Part shown: positions 28,482 to 41,218 of the stretch, piece by piece | Numbering within the stretch: the stretch's first letter is position 1 | Layout of the letters: each line of letters begins with the position of its first letter | DNA from: Enterobacteriaceae endosymbiont of Donacia tomentosa | Lineage (GTDB): Bacteria > Pseudomonadota > Gammaproteobacteria > Enterobacterales > Enterobacteriaceae | DNA length: 64,000 bases | Assembly (NCBI RefSeq): GCF_012571135.1 | Contig: NZ_CP046216.1 | Span: 306,108 to 370,107, forward strand | Direction: 5' to 3' | Program-made: the position numbers and the translations under genes | The notes under the pieces: model-generated | The model's database searches: none | What the model was told of the DNA's origin: nothing | Seen by the model: only the letters and a program-made list of their open reading frames with translations

Positions 28482-28877
28482 CCTAGTTATCCTCAAACAC
28501 ACACCTCTTGAAATTAGGAAATTAATTAGGAAATTAGATTATCTTTACAAAAATTATTAATTTTATAAAAAATATTTTTATTTTTTTAAATATAAAAATA
28601 ACTTTTAAAATAATATTTCTAATATTTATATATATAATTTAATCATTTTTACTAAAACAAAAAATACTTTTTATATTTTAATTTAAATTTATTATTTTTT
28701 ATTAAAAAAATTAGGAATATATTTTCAAAATATGTAATATTTTATTATCCTTCAGTTATAATAGTTTTTGATTTATTTATAAAATAAAAAATATGAAAAA
28801 TTATAATTTTATAAAGTTATTAATAAATATTATTAATTAATTAGGAATTAAATAAAAAATTGATGTTAACAAATTAG
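28482..28877. other. Spacer where rimP was lost
   Basis: About 400 bases between metY and nusA, close in size to rimP (about 450 bases in E. coli), without a readable gene. The octamer ATTAGGAA occurs four times here: at 28513 and 28525 in the tandem repeat, and at about 28710 and 28840. Confidence 0.55.
28512..28536. repeat. 12-bp tandem duplication before nusA
   Basis: Two perfect adjacent copies of AATTAGGAAATT (28512-28523 and 28524-28535), about 30 bases upstream of the nusA start on its coding side. Either slippage or a duplicated leader element. Confidence 0.75.
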
Positions 28878-28954
<77 letters not shown>

Positions 28955-29013
28955 TCTACCTTATGAAGTTACATGATATGCTAAAAATACAAATAATGCA
29001 ATACTAATTTTTA

Positions 29014-29102
29014 TACCGAAGACGGGACTTGAACCCGTAAACCCATAATATAAGGGTACTACCACCTCAAGGTAGCGTGTTTACCAATTTCACCACATCG
29101 GC
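29014..29102 (-). tRNA. leuU: tRNA-Leu (anticodon GAG)
   Basis: Class II tRNA with anticodon loop TTGAGGT and T arm GGGTTCAAGTCCC. Its acceptor GCCGATG/CTTCGGT contains a T6-T67 mismatch plus the G1-T72 wobble also present in E. coli. It is 25 bases after secG, the conserved secG-leuU pair. CCA is not encoded. Confidence 0.95.
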
Positions 29103-29127
29103 ATGAGTATATGAGTATAACTTCTTC

Positions 29128-29403
29128 TTATTCAGAATTATTTATATTCTTATGTAATTCTACAATATTATTTTTATATTTTTTGACATTAAGATTACTC
29201 AGTATTAAACTTATAATAAAAAATAAAAAGGTTAAAATAATAATACATCGAGTGATAATTTTATTTGGCACATTTGTGTTAAATGGTGTTTTTGAATTAT
29301 TTATAGAAGAACTAATATCTGTTGAATCATTATTTTGAAGCATAATAATAACAATTAGAAATATTGAGATAAAAATAAATAAAATTAACAAAAATTTATA
29401 CAT
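29128..29403 (-). CDS. secG: Protein translocase subunit SecG
   Basis: SecG is the small two-helix subunit of SecYEG that assists SecA cycling. The 91-residue protein has a first membrane segment MYKFLLILFIFISIFLIVIIMLQ and a second at about residues 52-70 with FLFFIISLILSN. Both match the E. coli landmarks IMLQ and FFIISLVL. The Gly-rich loop between them has become Asn/Ser-rich and the C-terminal tail is short. Context settles the call: it precedes leuU as in E. coli. glmM and folP, which lie between secG and ftsH in E. coli, are missing. Confidence 0.9.
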   Translation of the reverse strand: MYKFLLILFIFISIFLIVIIMLQNNDSTDISSSINNSKTPFNTNVPNKIITRCIIILTFLFFIISLILSNLNVKKYKNNIVELHKNINNSE

Positions 29404-29446
29404 AAAAATGCCAATAAATTAATTTATCAAAAATATACCTTTAGTA

Positions 29447-29474
29447 ATTGTATAGAAATAAAAAAAAAATGCAA
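29447..29474 (-). promoter_or_regulatory. Putative promoter of secG-leuU-metY
   Basis: On the minus strand TTGCAT (29469-29474), a 16-base spacer and TACAAT (29447-29452) lie 44 bases before the secG ATG. Confidence 0.4.
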
Positions 29475-29726
29475 CATAAATATATTGCTTGTTTCAACAT
29501 GAAAAATTTAAATAATGATTTATTAAAAGATAAATCTTATAACCAATATATTTTTTATTGTAAACTAATTCTCAAATATATTAACCAAAATTATATATAA
29601 ATTGTTTATACTATGGTAAAAAATTAATTCTTTTTTTTACAAAATGTAAATTTTATTTATTTTAATTTGTAAATATTAATAAAGACAAATTTATTTTAAT
29701 TTTTTTTAGAAAAAATTTCTTACTGT

Positions 29727-29754
29727 TAAAGAAAAAAATATATTTTTTTCTTTA
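29727..29754. repeat. 28-bp perfect palindrome
   Basis: TAAAGAAAAAAATA followed directly by its exact reverse complement. On either strand it forms a hairpin with a tiny loop; it may be a relic terminator of the lost genes. Confidence 0.65.
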
Positions 29755-30038
29755 TTAAATTATTTTTTAATTTCATTAATAATTTTTATATTTTTAATTA
29801 AAAAATATTTTTTTTCACAAAAATGATATTGATTAAAGTAATTTAGATATTTTAAATAAAAATAATTTTTTTAAAACAATTTATTCAAAATACAATATAT
29901 TTTATTAATAAAATGCAGTTTTAAAAAATAATAAAAAACCTTATTATTTCACTACTTTATATTCAGTATCATTTTTTTAAAAGTATTTATAATATTTTAT
30001 ATCATAATTTTTTCGAACTAAAAGATTACATTTTTTTA

Positions 30039-31886
30039 TTAAATGTTAGTTGTTTTGTTATTATTTATTTTTTTATCATATTTAGGTGGCCTTACTTTTT
30101 TTCTAGACATTAAATCATTAATTTGCACTATATCTATAGTTTCATATTGAACCAGAGCATCTTTCATTGCATGTAAAATATCAATATTCTCTTTTAAAAT
30201 TTTAAAAGCTCTGTTATAATTTTCCTCAATTAAATGTTTAACTTCTTGATCAATTATTTTTGCAGTATTATCTGATATATATTTAAGTTTAGCTACAGAT
30301 CTACCCAAAAAAATTTCTTCTTCTTCTTCTGCATATAATAAAGGCCCTAATTTTTTAGAAAAACCCCATTGAGTTACCATGTTTTTTGCTATATTTGTTG
30401 CAATTTTAATATCATTAGATGCACCAGTAGATACATATTGTTCTCCATAAATTATTTCTTCAGCTATTCTCCCCCCATATAATGTAGATATCTGACTTTC
30501 TAATTTTTGACGATTCATACTAATTATATCTATTTCTGGTAAAAAAAATGTTACTCCTAAAGCTCTACCTCTCGGAATAATTGTAACTTTATGTACAGGA
30601 TCATGATCTGGGACCAATCTACCAATAATTGCATGACCTGCTTCATGATAAGCAGTGGCTTCTTTTTGAGATTCTGTCATTACTAAAGAACGTCTTTCAG
30701 AACCCATCATAATTTTATCTTTTGCTTTTTCTAACTCCAACATAGAGATAGAATTAAGATTTTGACGAGCTGCAAATAAAGCTGATTCATTTATTAAGTT
30801 AGCTAAATCTGCCCCTGAAAAACCGGGAGTACCTCTAGCTAAAATTAAAAGATTTACATCTTTTGATAAAGGTATTTTTTTTGCATGTATTTTTAATATT
30901 TGTTCTCTACCTCTTATATCTGGTAAACTAACAATTACTTGCCGATCAAAACGACCAGGTCTTAAAAGAGCTGGATCTAATACATCAGGACGATTAGTAG
31001 CAGCAATTACAATAATATTTTCATTATCATTAAATCCGTCCATTTCAACTAGCATTTGATTTAAAGTTTGTTCTCTTTCATCATGCCCACCTCCGAGTCC
31101 CGCTCCTCTGTGTCTCCCGACAGCATCTATTTCATCAATAAAAATAATACATGGAGAAGCCTTTTTAGCTTGATTAAACATATCTCTAACTCTAGAAGCT
31201 CCTACTCCTACAAACATTTCGACAAAATCAGAACCAGAAATAGTGAAAAATGGAACTTTCGATTCTCCAGCAATGGCTTTCGCTAATAAAGTTTTTCCTG
31301 TACCAGGGGGCCCTACCATTAAAATACCTTTTGGTATTTTTCCTCCTAGTTTTTGAAATTTTTCTGGTTCTTTTAAATACTCAACTAATTCTTTAACTTC
31401 TTCTTTAGCTTCTTCACATCCAGCTACATCATTAAATGTAATTTTTATTTGATCTTTTGTTAACATTTTTGCTTTGCTTTTACCAAAAGATAATGCTCCT
31501 TTTCCACTCCCTTGAAGTTGTTTTACAAAAAAAATCCATATTCCAATTAGTAAAAACATTGGAAACCAAGAAATAAAAATAGATAAAAATAAACTAGGTT
31601 TTTTAGGAGGTTCTCCAAATACTCTAATATTTTTGGTAGATAAAATTTTAAGCAAACGTGAATCATACATAGGTAAATAAGTTACATATTTATTATTATT
31701 CTTTTTAAGAACATAAATTTTTTTTTCGTTAATTCTAACTTCTTTTATTTTATCTTGATTAATTTCAGATAAAAAAGTTGAATATTCCATTTTATTTTTT
31801 TTATTTGTTTTATTTGGATTAAAACTCTGGTAAACAGATATTACTATGATTGTAATTGCTAACCAGAGAATTAGATTTTTTACCAT
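30039..31886 (-). CDS. ftsH: ATP-dependent zinc metalloprotease FtsH
   Basis: FtsH is the membrane-anchored AAA+ protease that degrades misfolded membrane proteins and regulators. The start is the ATG at 31886 ([18 protein letters not shown]), matching E. coli MAKNLILWL; an upstream extension would overlap rlmE. The 615 residues show two membrane segments (about 5-24 and 95-120), Walker [18 protein letters not shown], Walker [13 protein letters not shown], the second region of homology [20 protein letters not shown] and the zinc site [11 protein letters not shown]. The C-terminus is shorter than E. coli's. It follows rlmE by 49 bases, the conserved rlmE-ftsH operon. Confidence 0.97.
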   Translation of the reverse strand: MVKNLILWLAITIIVISVYQSFNPNKTNKKNKMEYSTFLSEINQDKIKEVRINEKKIYVLKKNNNKYVTYLPMYDSRLLKILSTKNIRVFGEPPKKPSLFLSIFISWFPMFLLIGIWIFFVKQLQGSGKGALSFGKSKAKMLTKDQIKITFNDVAGCEEAKEEVKELVEYLKEPEKFQKLGGKIPKGILMVGPPGTGKTLLAKAIAGESKVPFFTISGSDFVEMFVGVGASRVRDMFNQAKKASPCIIFIDEIDAVGRHRGAGLGGGHDEREQTLNQMLVEMDGFNDNENIIVIAATNRPDVLDPALLRPGRFDRQVIVSLPDIRGREQILKIHAKKIPLSKDVNLLILARGTPGFSGADLANLINESALFAARQNLNSISMLELEKAKDKIMMGSERRSLVMTESQKEATAYHEAGHAIIGRLVPDHDPVHKVTIIPRGRALGVTFFLPEIDIISMNRQKLESQISTLYGGRIAEEIIYGEQYVSTGASNDIKIATNIAKNMVTQWGFSKKLGPLLYAEEEEEIFLGRSVAKLKYISDNTAKIIDQEVKHLIEENYNRAFKILKENIDILHAMKDALVQYETIDIVQINDLMSRKKVRPPKYDKKINNNKTTNI

Positions 31887-31935
31887 ATCGTTCAAAACGA
31901 ATAACCCCTTTGTGACTGTATTAATATATTTTATA

Positions 31936-32568
31936 TTAGTTTTTATATCCTTTTGCAACAATATAAATTTCACATGATTGAGATCTTGAAGCATTAGGTT
32001 TTCTTATTTTAGAATATTTAAATATAGAATTAATTTGTTTATAGTATTGATTAAAACCTTTTCCTTGAAAGGATTTAACTAAAAAATTTCCATTATATTC
32101 TAATGTTAGATAACATAATTTTAATGCTAATTTATTTAGATAAAGGGACCTTGGTATATCTATTTCTTTTACTCCTGAAATATTTGGAGACATATCAGAT
32201 ATTATAATTTGTACTTTTTTATTATTTAATTTTTCTTTTAATAAATTTATTGTATTAGGATGACATAAATCTCCTTGAATAAAATCAACATTATTAATAG
32301 ATTTCATTATTGATTTATCACAAGCGATAATTTTCCCTTTATTTCCAATTTTTAATGAAGCAAATTGTGACCAACCACCTGGAGAAGCACCTAGATCAAG
32401 GACTATCATATCTTTCTTAAAAATTTTGTCTACTTTGTGTATTTCTTCTAATTTAAACCATGATCTTGATCTGAATTTATTTTTATTTTTTTTAACTATT
32501 TTTATATAAAAATCATTAGAATTATTTTTTAACCATATCTTTGATTTATTATTTTTTTTATAATTCAT
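31936..32568 (-). CDS. rlmE: 23S rRNA 2'-O-ribose U2552 methyltransferase
   Basis: RlmE (FtsJ/RrmJ) methylates U2552 in the A loop of 23S rRNA late in 50S assembly. The 210 residues match E. coli (209). The SAM site [11 protein letters not shown] and the catalytic K-D-K-E set are all present: [30 protein letters not shown] and [10 protein letters not shown]. It is the first gene of rlmE-ftsH and lies next to the end of rpoC, an order not found in E. coli, so the spacer between them is a rearrangement junction. Confidence 0.96.
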   Translation of the reverse strand: MNYKKNNKSKIWLKNNSNDFYIKIVKKNKNKFRSRSWFKLEEIHKVDKIFKKDMIVLDLGASPGGWSQFASLKIGNKGKIIACDKSIMKSINNVDFIQGDLCHPNTINLLKEKLNNKKVQIIISDMSPNISGVKEIDIPRSLYLNKLALKLCYLTLEYNGNFLVKSFQGKGFNQYYKQINSIFKYSKIRKPNASRSQSCEIYIVAKGYKN

Positions 32569-32634
32569 GAAGTTATTTGTTAAATATAATAATTAATAAA
32601 AAAATGCTATTTAAAAAAATTTAAGACATAAAAA

Positions 32635-32663
32635 ACTATACTAGAATAAAATAATTTAGTAAA
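32635..32663 (-). promoter_or_regulatory. Putative promoter of rlmE-ftsH
   Basis: On the minus strand TTTACT (32658-32663), a 17-base spacer and TATAGT (32635-32640) lie about 65 bases before the rlmE ATG. Confidence 0.45.
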
Positions 32664-32734
32664 TGGGAATAATCAAAAAAATTTTTATTCAGTATAAAAA
32701 AATATAATATTAAATTTTATCATAAAACAAAATC

Positions 32735-32756
32735 TTATTTATAAATTTATAAATAA
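32735..32756 (-). terminator. Possible terminator after rpoC
   Basis: A perfect 22-bp A/T palindrome beginning TTATTTATAAA lies about 85 bases past the rpoC stop and is followed on the minus strand by GATTTTGTTTT. The absence of G/C makes its strength uncertain. Confidence 0.35.
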
Positions 32757-32840
32757 ATTTTTCAATTTTGTTAAAGATTATATTTTCAATATTTGAAATT
32801 TTTTTACAAAAAATATAAATAAATACTATACCTTTTTATT

Positions 32841-35800
32841 TTAATTAGCATTTAACAATTCAGTTAAATTGGCGGAAGCAGAATCTACTGAAGAAGTATT
32901 CTCATTTTTATTATTTATTTTTTTTTTGTTAATATGCTTTATGTGATAAGAATATCCAGTTCCAGCAGGAATTAATCTACCAACAATAACATTTTCCTTT
33001 AATCCTTTTAACTCATCATATTTACCTGAAACAGATGATTCTGTTAATACTCTTGTTGTTTCTTGGAAAGAAGCAGCTGAAATAAAAGAAGATGTTGCTA
33101 AAGAAGCTTTTGTAATACCTAATAAATTTCGAACATATGATGCTGTTTTCTTTCCTTCTTTTTTTAGTTTTTTATTTTTAATTTTAATTAAAGATACTTC
33201 TATCTGTTCTCCCTCTAAAAAATTTGAATCTCCCATTTTTACTATAGTAGCTTTACGTAACATTTGTCGAATAATAACTTCTATATGCTTATCATTTATT
33301 TTAACACCTTGTAATCGATAAACATCCTGAACTTCATTAATTATATAATTTGTAACCGCATTAACACCTCTTAATCGCAAAATATCATGTGGAGATTCAG
33401 GACCATCTGAAATAATATCTCCTTTATTAATTAATTCACCCTCTAAAACATTAAGTTGTCTCCATTTTGGAATCATTTCTTCATATGGTTCTTTATTTCC
33501 ATTTATAGGGATAATAATTATACGTCTTTTACCCTTTGTTTCTTTTCCAAAAGAAATAATACCACTAATTTCTGCTAAAATAGCTGAATCTTTAGGTTTT
33601 CGAGCTTCAAATAAATCTGCTACTCTAGGTAACCCTCCTGTTATATCTCTAGTTCCTCCCGATTCTTGAGGGACTTTTGCTAAAATATCTCCTGCATTAA
33701 TTTTTATTCCATCTTGTAAATGTATTATTGACTTATTTGGTAAAAAATAATGAGCTGGCATATCAGTACCAGGTATTATAACATCTTCTTTATTATGGTC
33801 TATAATTTTAATCATAGGTCTAAAATCTTTTCCTATAGCACTTCTTTCAGAACTATCCAACACTACAATAGAAGATAATCCTGTTAAATCGTCAGTCTGC
33901 TTTATGACAGTTTGTCCTTCTAACATATCAACAAATTTTATGATTCCATTGACTTCACTAATAATAGGCATTGTATGAGGGTCCCAATATGCAACTATTT
34001 CTCCAGCAACAACATTTGAACCATTTTTTTTTGTTATAACAGCTCCATATGGTATTTTGTAATTTTCAATAATTTTATTAAATTCGTTTAATATTTTTAA
34101 CTTAGCATTTCTGGAAATAACTACTAATTTTCCATCAGAATTAATAACAGATTTAATATTAGTTAAGTTTATAATTCCTTTATCTTTTACCTGAATACTG
34201 GAAGTAGTAGCAGATCGTGAAGCTGCACCTCCAATATGAAATGTTCGCATTGTTAATTGAGTTCCAGGTTCACCTATAGATTGCGCAGCAATCACTCCTA
34301 TAGCTTCTCCTTTATTTATAATATGTCCTCTAGCTAAATCTCTACCATAACAATATGCACATACTCCAAAATTTGTTTCGCAACTAACTACAGATCTTAC
34401 TTTGATACTATCAACAGTATTTTTTTCTAAGAGATCACAATATTTTTCATTTAATAATGTATTACGGTAAATAAGAATTTCATTTAACCCTGGTTTAAAA
34501 ATATTTTCTGCAGTAACTCTACCTAAAACTCGTTCTCTTAATGGTTCTTTTATATCACCTCCTGTAACAATAGAAGATATTTGTATTCCTTTTAAAGTAA
34601 AACAATCATCTTCTGTTATAACTAAATCTTGTGCAACATCTACTAATCTACGAGTTAAATATCCCGAATTCGCGGTTTTTAAAGCAGTATCGGCTAATCC
34701 TTTTCTAGCACCATGAGTAGAAATAAAATATTGTAAAACATTCAATCCTTCTCTAAAATTAGCAATAATTGGGGTTTCAATAATTGAACCATCTGGTTTT
34801 GCCATCAATCCTCTCATGCCAGCAAGCTGTCTAATTTGAGCTGCAGACCCTCTAGCCCCAGAATCTGCCATCATAAAAATGTTATTAAAAGAACTTTGTT
34901 TAACTAGATTTCCCTTTTTATCAAGTACTTTTTCAATTGATAAATTTTTCATCATAACTTTAGCAACTTTTTCATTTGCAGCTGCCCAAATATCAATAAC
35001 TTTATTATATCTTTCGCCAGCTGTTACAAGTCCAGATTGAAACTGCTCTTGAATTTCTGTTACTTCAGAATCAGCTTCAGCAATAATTTTTGTTTTATTT
35101 TTAGGAATTATAATATCATCAATTCCTACAGATGAACCTGATTTAGCTGCATAGTAAAATCCAGTATACATAATTTCATCAGCAAAAATAACTGTAGATT
35201 TTAATCCTAAAACTCGATAACATACATTTAATATTTGTGAGATATCTTTTTTCCCTAAAGTTTTATTAATCATATAATACGGTATTCCTTTAGGAACATG
35301 ATTCCAAAAAATAGCTCTACCAATAGTTGTATTTATAATAATATTATTTTTAATCCATGAGTTTGTTGCTGAATTTTTAGTATATTCTTCTATTTTTACC
35401 TTTACACAAGCATGTAAATCAGCTTGTCCTGTGATATAAACACGTTCAGCTTCATTTGAGTCTGTTAATATCATCCCTTCACCTTTTGCATTTACTTTAT
35501 CCTTAGTCATATAATATAATCCTAAAACTACATCTTGTGATGGGACTATAATAGGCTCTCCATTAGCAGGAGATAAAATATTATTAGTAGACATCATAAG
35601 AATTCTAGCTTCTAATTGAGCTTCTAAGGTTAGAGGTACATGTACAGCCATTTGATCACCATCAAAATCTGCATTATAAGCAGCACAAACTAAGGGATGT
35701 AATTGTATTGCTTTCCCTTCAATTAAAATAGGTTCAAAAGCCTGTATTCCTAATCTATGTAAAGTCGGAGCTCTATTTAATAAAATAGGATGTTCTTTTA

Positions 35801-37046
35801 TAACTTCATCTAAAACATCCCAAACTATGGGTTCTTCTCGTTCTACCATTTTTTTTGCTGCTTTAATAGTTGTTGCTAATCCTTTAATTTCTAATTTACC
35901 ATATATAAATGGTTTAAATAATTCTAATGCCATTTTTTTAGGTAAACCACACTGGTGTAAATGTAAATAAGGTCCTACTGTTATTACTGATCTTCCTGAA
36001 TAATCTACCCTTTTCCCCAATAAATTTTGTCGAAATCGACCCTGCTTACCTTTAATCATGTCAGCTAATGATTTTAAAGGACGTTTATTAGATCCTATAA
36101 TTGCCTTTCCTCTTCTACCATTATCAAGTAGTGCATCCACAGCTTCCTGTAACATACGTTTTTCATTTTTTATGATAATATCAGGTGCTGATAATTCCAA
36201 TAAACGTTTTAATCTATTATTACGATTAATAACACGACGATATAAGTCGTTTAAATCAGATGTGGCAAATCTTCCTCCATCTAAAGGTACTAATGGTCTT
36301 AAATCAGGAGGTAAAACAGGTAATACTGTCATTATCATCCATTCTGGTTTATTACCTGAATTAATAAAAGACTCTAATAGTTTTATTCTTTTAGAAATTT
36401 TCTTTCTTTTAGTTTCAGAATTAGTATTATTTAATTCATTACGTAATGATTTACATTCATGTTTTAAATTAATATTTTTTAATAGTGATTGTATAGCTTC
36501 TGCACCCATTTTTGCTTCAAATTCATCACCAAATTCTTCTAAAGCATTAAAATATTGTTCTTCTGATAAAATCTGTTTTTTATTCAATGAAGACATCCCT
36601 TCTTCGATTACAACATATGATTCAAAATATAGTACTTTTTCTATATCTTTTAAAGGCATATCCAGTAATAATCCTATTCTAGAAGGCAATGATTTTAAAA
36701 ACCATATATGAGCAATAGGAGATGATAATTCAATATGCCCCATTCTATCTCTTCTTACTTTAGTTTGTGTTACTTCTACTCCGCATTTTTCACAAACAAC
36801 CCCTCTATGTTTTAAACGTTTATATTTACCACATAAACATTCATAATCTTTTATAGGTCCAAAAATACGCGCACAAAATAAACCATCTCTTTCAGGTTTA
36901 AAAGTACGATAATTAATTGTTTCAGGTTTTTTTACTTCTCCATAAGACCAAGATCTAATCATTTCAGAAGAAGCTAAAGAAAGTTTTATTGCATTAAATT
37001 CTACTGTTTTATTTTGTGATTTTAAAAATTTAAATAAATTCTTCAC
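32841..37046 (-). CDS. rpoC: RNA polymerase beta' subunit
   Basis: Beta' forms half of the RNA polymerase active site. The 1401-residue protein is essentially full length (1407 in E. coli) and starts with GTG at 37046, as E. coli rpoC does. The N-terminal zinc site ([20 protein letters not shown]), the catalytic [12 protein letters not shown], the bridge helix/trigger loop region ([19 protein letters not shown]) and the second zinc cysteines ([13 protein letters not shown]) are present. It follows rpoB by 78 bases and ends the large str-secE-rplKAJL-rpoBC block. Confidence 0.98.
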   Translation of the reverse strand: MKNLFKFLKSQNKTVEFNAIKLSLASSEMIRSWSYGEVKKPETINYRTFKPERDGLFCARIFGPIKDYECLCGKYKRLKHRGVVCEKCGVEVTQTKVRRDRMGHIELSSPIAHIWFLKSLPSRIGLLLDMPLKDIEKVLYFESYVVIEEGMSSLNKKQILSEEQYFNALEEFGDEFEAKMGAEAIQSLLKNINLKHECKSLRNELNNTNSETKRKKISKRIKLLESFINSGNKPEWMIMTVLPVLPPDLRPLVPLDGGRFATSDLNDLYRRVINRNNRLKRLLELSAPDIIIKNEKRMLQEAVDALLDNGRRGKAIIGSNKRPLKSLADMIKGKQGRFRQNLLGKRVDYSGRSVITVGPYLHLHQCGLPKKMALELFKPFIYGKLEIKGLATTIKAAKKMVEREEPIVWDVLDEVIKEHPILLNRAPTLHRLGIQAFEPILIEGKAIQLHPLVCAAYNADFDGDQMAVHVPLTLEAQLEARILMMSTNNILSPANGEPIIVPSQDVVLGLYYMTKDKVNAKGEGMILTDSNEAERVYITGQADLHACVKVKIEEYTKNSATNSWIKNNIIINTTIGRAIFWNHVPKGIPYYMINKTLGKKDISQILNVCYRVLGLKSTVIFADEIMYTGFYYAAKSGSSVGIDDIIIPKNKTKIIAEADSEVTEIQEQFQSGLVTAGERYNKVIDIWAAANEKVAKVMMKNLSIEKVLDKKGNLVKQSSFNNIFMMADSGARGSAAQIRQLAGMRGLMAKPDGSIIETPIIANFREGLNVLQYFISTHGARKGLADTALKTANSGYLTRRLVDVAQDLVITEDDCFTLKGIQISSIVTGGDIKEPLRERVLGRVTAENIFKPGLNEILIYRNTLLNEKYCDLLEKNTVDSIKVRSVVSCETNFGVCAYCYGRDLARGHIINKGEAIGVIAAQSIGEPGTQLTMRTFHIGGAASRSATTSSIQVKDKGIINLTNIKSVINSDGKLVVISRNAKLKILNEFNKIIENYKIPYGAVITKKNGSNVVAGEIVAYWDPHTMPIISEVNGIIKFVDMLEGQTVIKQTDDLTGLSSIVVLDSSERSAIGKDFRPMIKIIDHNKEDVIIPGTDMPAHYFLPNKSIIHLQDGIKINAGDILAKVPQESGGTRDITGGLPRVADLFEARKPKDSAILAEISGIISFGKETKGKRRIIIIPINGNKEPYEEMIPKWRQLNVLEGELINKGDIISDGPESPHDILRLRGVNAVTNYIINEVQDVYRLQGVKINDKHIEVIIRQMLRKATIVKMGDSNFLEGEQIEVSLIKIKNKKLKKEGKKTASYVRNLLGITKASLATSSFISAASFQETTRVLTESSVSGKYDELKGLKENVIVGRLIPAGTGYSYHIKHINKKKINNKNENTSSVDSASANLTELLNAN

Positions 37047-37124
37047 AAATTTATTACCTCAATCATCTTATTAATTAACAAAAATTTTTAAAATATTAAT
37101 CATTAAATGATGTTTAATTGCTCA

Positions 37125-40100
37125 TTACTTATTTTCTAAATTAATATTTATACCTAATGAACGTATTTCTTTAAGTAAAACATTGAAAGATTCAGGTATA
37201 CCTGGGTCCATTTTATGATTCCCATCAACGATATTTTTATACATCTTTGTTCTACCATTTACATCATCAGATTTTATTGTAAGCATTTCTTGTAAAGTGT
37301 ATGCTGCACCATATGCTTCTAATGCCCAAACTTCCATTTCCCCAAATCTTTGACCACCAAATTGAGCTTTTCCTCCTAATGGTTGTTGTGTGACTAAACT
37401 ATATGATCCTGTGGATCTAGCATGCATTTTGTCATCTACTAAATGATTGAGTTTTAACATATACATATAACCTACAGTAACTTCCCTTTCAAAGGGTTCT
37501 CCAGTACGCCCATCATATAATTTAATTTGTCCAGAAGTAGGTAAATCTGCCAATTTTAATAATTGTTTAATTTCATTTTCTTTTGCACCATCGAAAACAG
37601 GTGTTGCTATTGGCATCCCTATTTTTAAATTTTTTGCTAAAGAAAATATTTCTGCATCAGTAAATTTTTTTAAATTAATTTTTTGATAAGTATTATTACC
37701 AATATCATATGCTTTTTGAAGAAAAGAACGAAGTTCTTCTATGTTTTCTTTTTGTTTTAGTAATAAATTAATTTTATTTCCTATACCTTTAGCTGCCATT
37801 CCTAAATGAGTTTCTAATATTTGCCCAATATTCATTCTAGATGGGACTCCTAAAGGATTTAATACAATATCAACAGGAACACCCATATCATCATATGGCA
37901 TATCTTCTATAGGACAAATTTTAGAAATAACTCCTTTATTACCATGTCTTCCTGCTATTTTATCACCAGGTTGTATTTGTCTCTTAACAGCTAAATTTAC
38001 TTTAATAATTTTTAAAATACCAGGAGCTAAATCATCACCTTGAGTAATTTTTTTTTTTTGTAATTTAATTTTTTTTTCAAAAAAAAATTTTAATTTTTGA
38101 TATTGTTTGATATATTTATTTATTTTTTTTTGTTGTATTGGATCTCTTAGAGAAAGAGATATTAACCAATTAATATCAATATTATTTTTATATTCTTTTA
38201 TAATTATATTATTATTTTTTAATAAGAGTTTAATTTTTAAAAAAATATCATGTTCTAATATTTTCTGTTCTGCTGTTAAATCTTGTTGAATCTGTTTTAA
38301 TTGCATTTCTTCAATTTCTAAAGTTCTTTTATCCTTTTTTATCCCATCTCTTGTAAATATTTGTACATCAATAACAGTTCCTGATATCCCATTAGGTACT
38401 CGTAAAGATGTATCTTTTACATCCGAAGCTTTTTCTCCAAAAATTGCACGCAATAATTTCTCTTCTGGAGATAATTGTGTTTCTCCTTTAGGAGTTACTT
38501 TACCAACTAGAATATCTCCGTTTTTTACTTCAGCTCCAATATATACAATACCAGATTCGTCTAATTTAGATAAAGATGATTCACTTACATTCGGAATATC
38601 AGAAGTAATTTCTTCTGGACCTAGTTTAGTATCACGAGAAATACAAGATAATTCTTGTATATGTATAGTTGTAAATTTATCTTCCTGAACAATTTTTTCT
38701 GATAATAAGATTGAATCTTCAAAATTATATCCATTCCATGGCATAAATGCTACTCTCATGTTTTGCCCTAAGGCTAATTCCCCTAAATCAGTAGCAGGAC
38801 CATCAGCTAAAACGTCGCCTTTTTTTATTAATTCGTTTAAATTTACACATGGTATTTGATTAATACACGTATTTTGATTAGATCTTGTATATTTAGTTAA
38901 ATGATATATATCTATATTTTTTTTTTTATCTATAATTTGTTCATTTATTTTCACAATAATTTTTGAAGAATCTACATATTGTACAATTCCTGAATTTTTA
39001 GCAATAATGGTAACTCCAGAATCGACGGCAACAATTCTTTCCATTCCAGTACCAACTAAAGGTTTTTCTGTTTTAAGCATTGGAACTGCTTGCCTTTGCA
39101 TATTAGCGCCCATTAAAGCACGATTAGCATCATCATGTTCTAAAAATGGAATCAAAGATGCACCTACGGAAACAATTTGTTGTGTAGAAACATCCATATA
39201 ATTTATTTGATCTTTTTTAAATAAACCAGATTCTCCTTTATAACGACATGTAATAAATTCATCAAGTATATAGCCATTTTTATCAATATTAGTATTAGCT
39301 TGAGCAATAATAAAATTACCCTCTTCTATTGAAGATAAATAATCAATTTTATTAGTTACTAAACCATTACATACAAAACGATATGGAGTTTCTAAAAAAC
39401 CATATTCATTTGTTCGTGCATATACTGATAATGAATTTATTAAACCGATATTAGGCCCTTCTGGAGTTTCGATTGGACATACTCTCCCATAATGAGTAGG
39501 ATGTACATCTCTTACTTCAAAACCAGCTCTCTCTCTAGTTAAACCCCCTGGTCCTAAAGCAGAAATACGACGCTTATGTGTAATTTCAGATAATGGATTA
39601 TTTTGATCCATGAATTGTGATAATTGACTAGAACAAAAAAACTCCTTGAGTGCAGCAGAAATTGGTTTAGCATTAATCATGTCTTGTGGCATTAATGTTT
39701 CTATCTCTCCAACTGATAATTTTTCTTTTACCGCTCGTTCAACACGTATTAATCCTATACGAAACTGATTTTCAGCCATTTCTCCTATAGAACGTATTCT
39801 TCTATTTCCTAAATGATCTATGTCATCAATATTACCTTTTCCATCCCGGATATTAATTAACTTCTTAATCACATCAATAATATCTTTTTTATTTAGTATT
39901 CCAGAACCATTTATATCATGACGCAATAATGATAAGTTAAATTTCATTCTTCCTACAGGAGATAAATCATAACGATCTTCTACAAAAAATAATTTTTTAA
40001 ATAACATTTCTGCTGCTTCTTTTGTAGGAGGCTCACCTGGTCTCATCATTCTGTATATTTCAACTAAAGCTTCTAAACGATCAGTAGTGTTATCTAATTT

Positions 40101-41153
40101 TAGTGTTTCCGAAATATAAGCTCCATGATCTAAATCATTAGTAAAAATTGTTTCAATTGTATCGAAATTATTTTTTATAATTTTATTTATAGATTCTTTA
40201 GATAAAGAAGAGTTAGCAGTAATAATAATTTCTCCTGTAATATTATCTATATAATCTTTTGAAACTATTTTACCTATTAAGTATTCTTTAGGAATATTAA
40301 TATAATTAATTTTATCTTTTTTTAAATGATTAATATGTCTTATGGTAACTCTTTTTCCTTTTTCCACATAAATAATGTTATTAAATTGAATATCAAAAGT
40401 AGCAGTTTCTCCCCTTAATCTATCTGGAAATAATATCATTGATAATTGATTATTTTTGATTTTAAATATATTTTTTTCAAAAAAAATATTTAATATTTCT
40501 TCCGTATCATAATTTAAAGCACGTAAAATTATTGTAACTGGTAATTTCCTTCTTCTATCTATACGTACAAAAATATGATCTTTAGGGTCAAATTCAAAAT
40601 CTAACCATGAACCTCTATATGGAATGATACGTGCATTATATAAAATTTTACCTGATGAATGTATTTTACCTTTATCACTATCAAAAAAAACTCCTGGACT
40701 TCTATGTAATTGAGATACAACTACACGTTCAATACCATTAACTATAAAAGTCCCATTTTTTGTCATTAAAGGTATTTCACCCATATATACTTCTTGTTCT
40801 TTTATATTTTTAACTGATAATTCTGATGTTTCTTTATCATAAATAATTAATCGTAATGTAACACGTAAAGAAGCAGCATAAGTCATACCTCTTGTATGAC
40901 ATTCTTTTTCATTAAAAAGTGATTTTCCTAAACGATAATTGATATATTCTAATTTGCAATGTCCGCTATAACTACATATAGGAAATATATTTTGAAATGC
41001 AGCTTCTAAGCCATACTGCCCTGTGGGGTCTTGTTGTATAAATTTTTGAAATGAATCAAGTTGAATAGAAAGTAAATAAGGAATATTCAAAACTTGAGGT
41101 CTCTTTCCAAAATTTTTGCGAATGCGTTTTTTTTCAGTTTGAGAATAAACCAT
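37125..41153 (-). CDS. rpoB: RNA polymerase beta subunit
   Basis: Beta forms the other half of the polymerase catalytic cleft. The 1342 residues equal E. coli length. The rifampicin pocket ([19 protein letters not shown], then [12 protein letters not shown]) has the rifampicin-sensitive residues, and [12 protein letters not shown] and [20 protein letters not shown] are conserved. A lineage-specific Lys-rich segment near residue 1000-1040 includes 12 consecutive A on the coding strand (38048-38059). It follows rplL by 65 bases, as in enterics. Confidence 0.98.
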   Translation of the reverse strand: MVYSQTEKKRIRKNFGKRPQVLNIPYLLSIQLDSFQKFIQQDPTGQYGLEAAFQNIFPICSYSGHCKLEYINYRLGKSLFNEKECHTRGMTYAASLRVTLRLIIYDKETSELSVKNIKEQEVYMGEIPLMTKNGTFIVNGIERVVVSQLHRSPGVFFDSDKGKIHSSGKILYNARIIPYRGSWLDFEFDPKDHIFVRIDRRRKLPVTIILRALNYDTEEILNIFFEKNIFKIKNNQLSMILFPDRLRGETATFDIQFNNIIYVEKGKRVTIRHINHLKKDKINYINIPKEYLIGKIVSKDYIDNITGEIIITANSSLSKESINKIIKNNFDTIETIFTNDLDHGAYISETLKLDNTTDRLEALVEIYRMMRPGEPPTKEAAEMLFKKLFFVEDRYDLSPVGRMKFNLSLLRHDINGSGILNKKDIIDVIKKLINIRDGKGNIDDIDHLGNRRIRSIGEMAENQFRIGLIRVERAVKEKLSVGEIETLMPQDMINAKPISAALKEFFCSSQLSQFMDQNNPLSEITHKRRISALGPGGLTRERAGFEVRDVHPTHYGRVCPIETPEGPNIGLINSLSVYARTNEYGFLETPYRFVCNGLVTNKIDYLSSIEEGNFIIAQANTNIDKNGYILDEFITCRYKGESGLFKKDQINYMDVSTQQIVSVGASLIPFLEHDDANRALMGANMQRQAVPMLKTEKPLVGTGMERIVAVDSGVTIIAKNSGIVQYVDSSKIIVKINEQIIDKKKNIDIYHLTKYTRSNQNTCINQIPCVNLNELIKKGDVLADGPATDLGELALGQNMRVAFMPWNGYNFEDSILLSEKIVQEDKFTTIHIQELSCISRDTKLGPEEITSDIPNVSESSLSKLDESGIVYIGAEVKNGDILVGKVTPKGETQLSPEEKLLRAIFGEKASDVKDTSLRVPNGISGTVIDVQIFTRDGIKKDKRTLEIEEMQLKQIQQDLTAEQKILEHDIFLKIKLLLKNNNIIIKEYKNNIDINWLISLSLRDPIQQKKINKYIKQYQKLKFFFEKKIKLQKKKITQGDDLAPGILKIIKVNLAVKRQIQPGDKIAGRHGNKGVISKICPIEDMPYDDMGVPVDIVLNPLGVPSRMNIGQILETHLGMAAKGIGNKINLLLKQKENIEELRSFLQKAYDIGNNTYQKINLKKFTDAEIFSLAKNLKIGMPIATPVFDGAKENEIKQLLKLADLPTSGQIKLYDGRTGEPFEREVTVGYMYMLKLNHLVDDKMHARSTGSYSLVTQQPLGGKAQFGGQRFGEMEVWALEAYGAAYTLQEMLTIKSDDVNGRTKMYKNIVDGNHKMDPGIPESFNVLLKEIRSLGININLENK

Positions 41154-41218
41154 ATGGTTCCTCAGTTATCTGATCAAATTAAAGCAACTAATTTAAGTGA
41201 ATATTTATTCAAATAAAA

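Larger units (their letters stand above)
29404..30038. other. Long spacer replacing folP-glmM
   Basis: This 635-base A/T-rich region between ftsH and secG holds no gene on either strand. In E. coli folP and glmM (together over 2 kb) occupy it. Visible items are the candidate secG promoter at 29447-29474 and a perfect palindrome at 29727-29754. Confidence 0.6.

Noticed and set aside
31887-31994. N-terminal extension of FtsH by 36 residues
   Set aside because: It overlaps the rlmE 3' end and has no homologue; E. coli FtsH starts at the matching internal Met.
36058-36711. 217-codon open frame on the plus strand inside rpoC
   Set aside because: It is the antisense of the highly conserved beta' sequence, with no family resemblance or ribosome-binding site.
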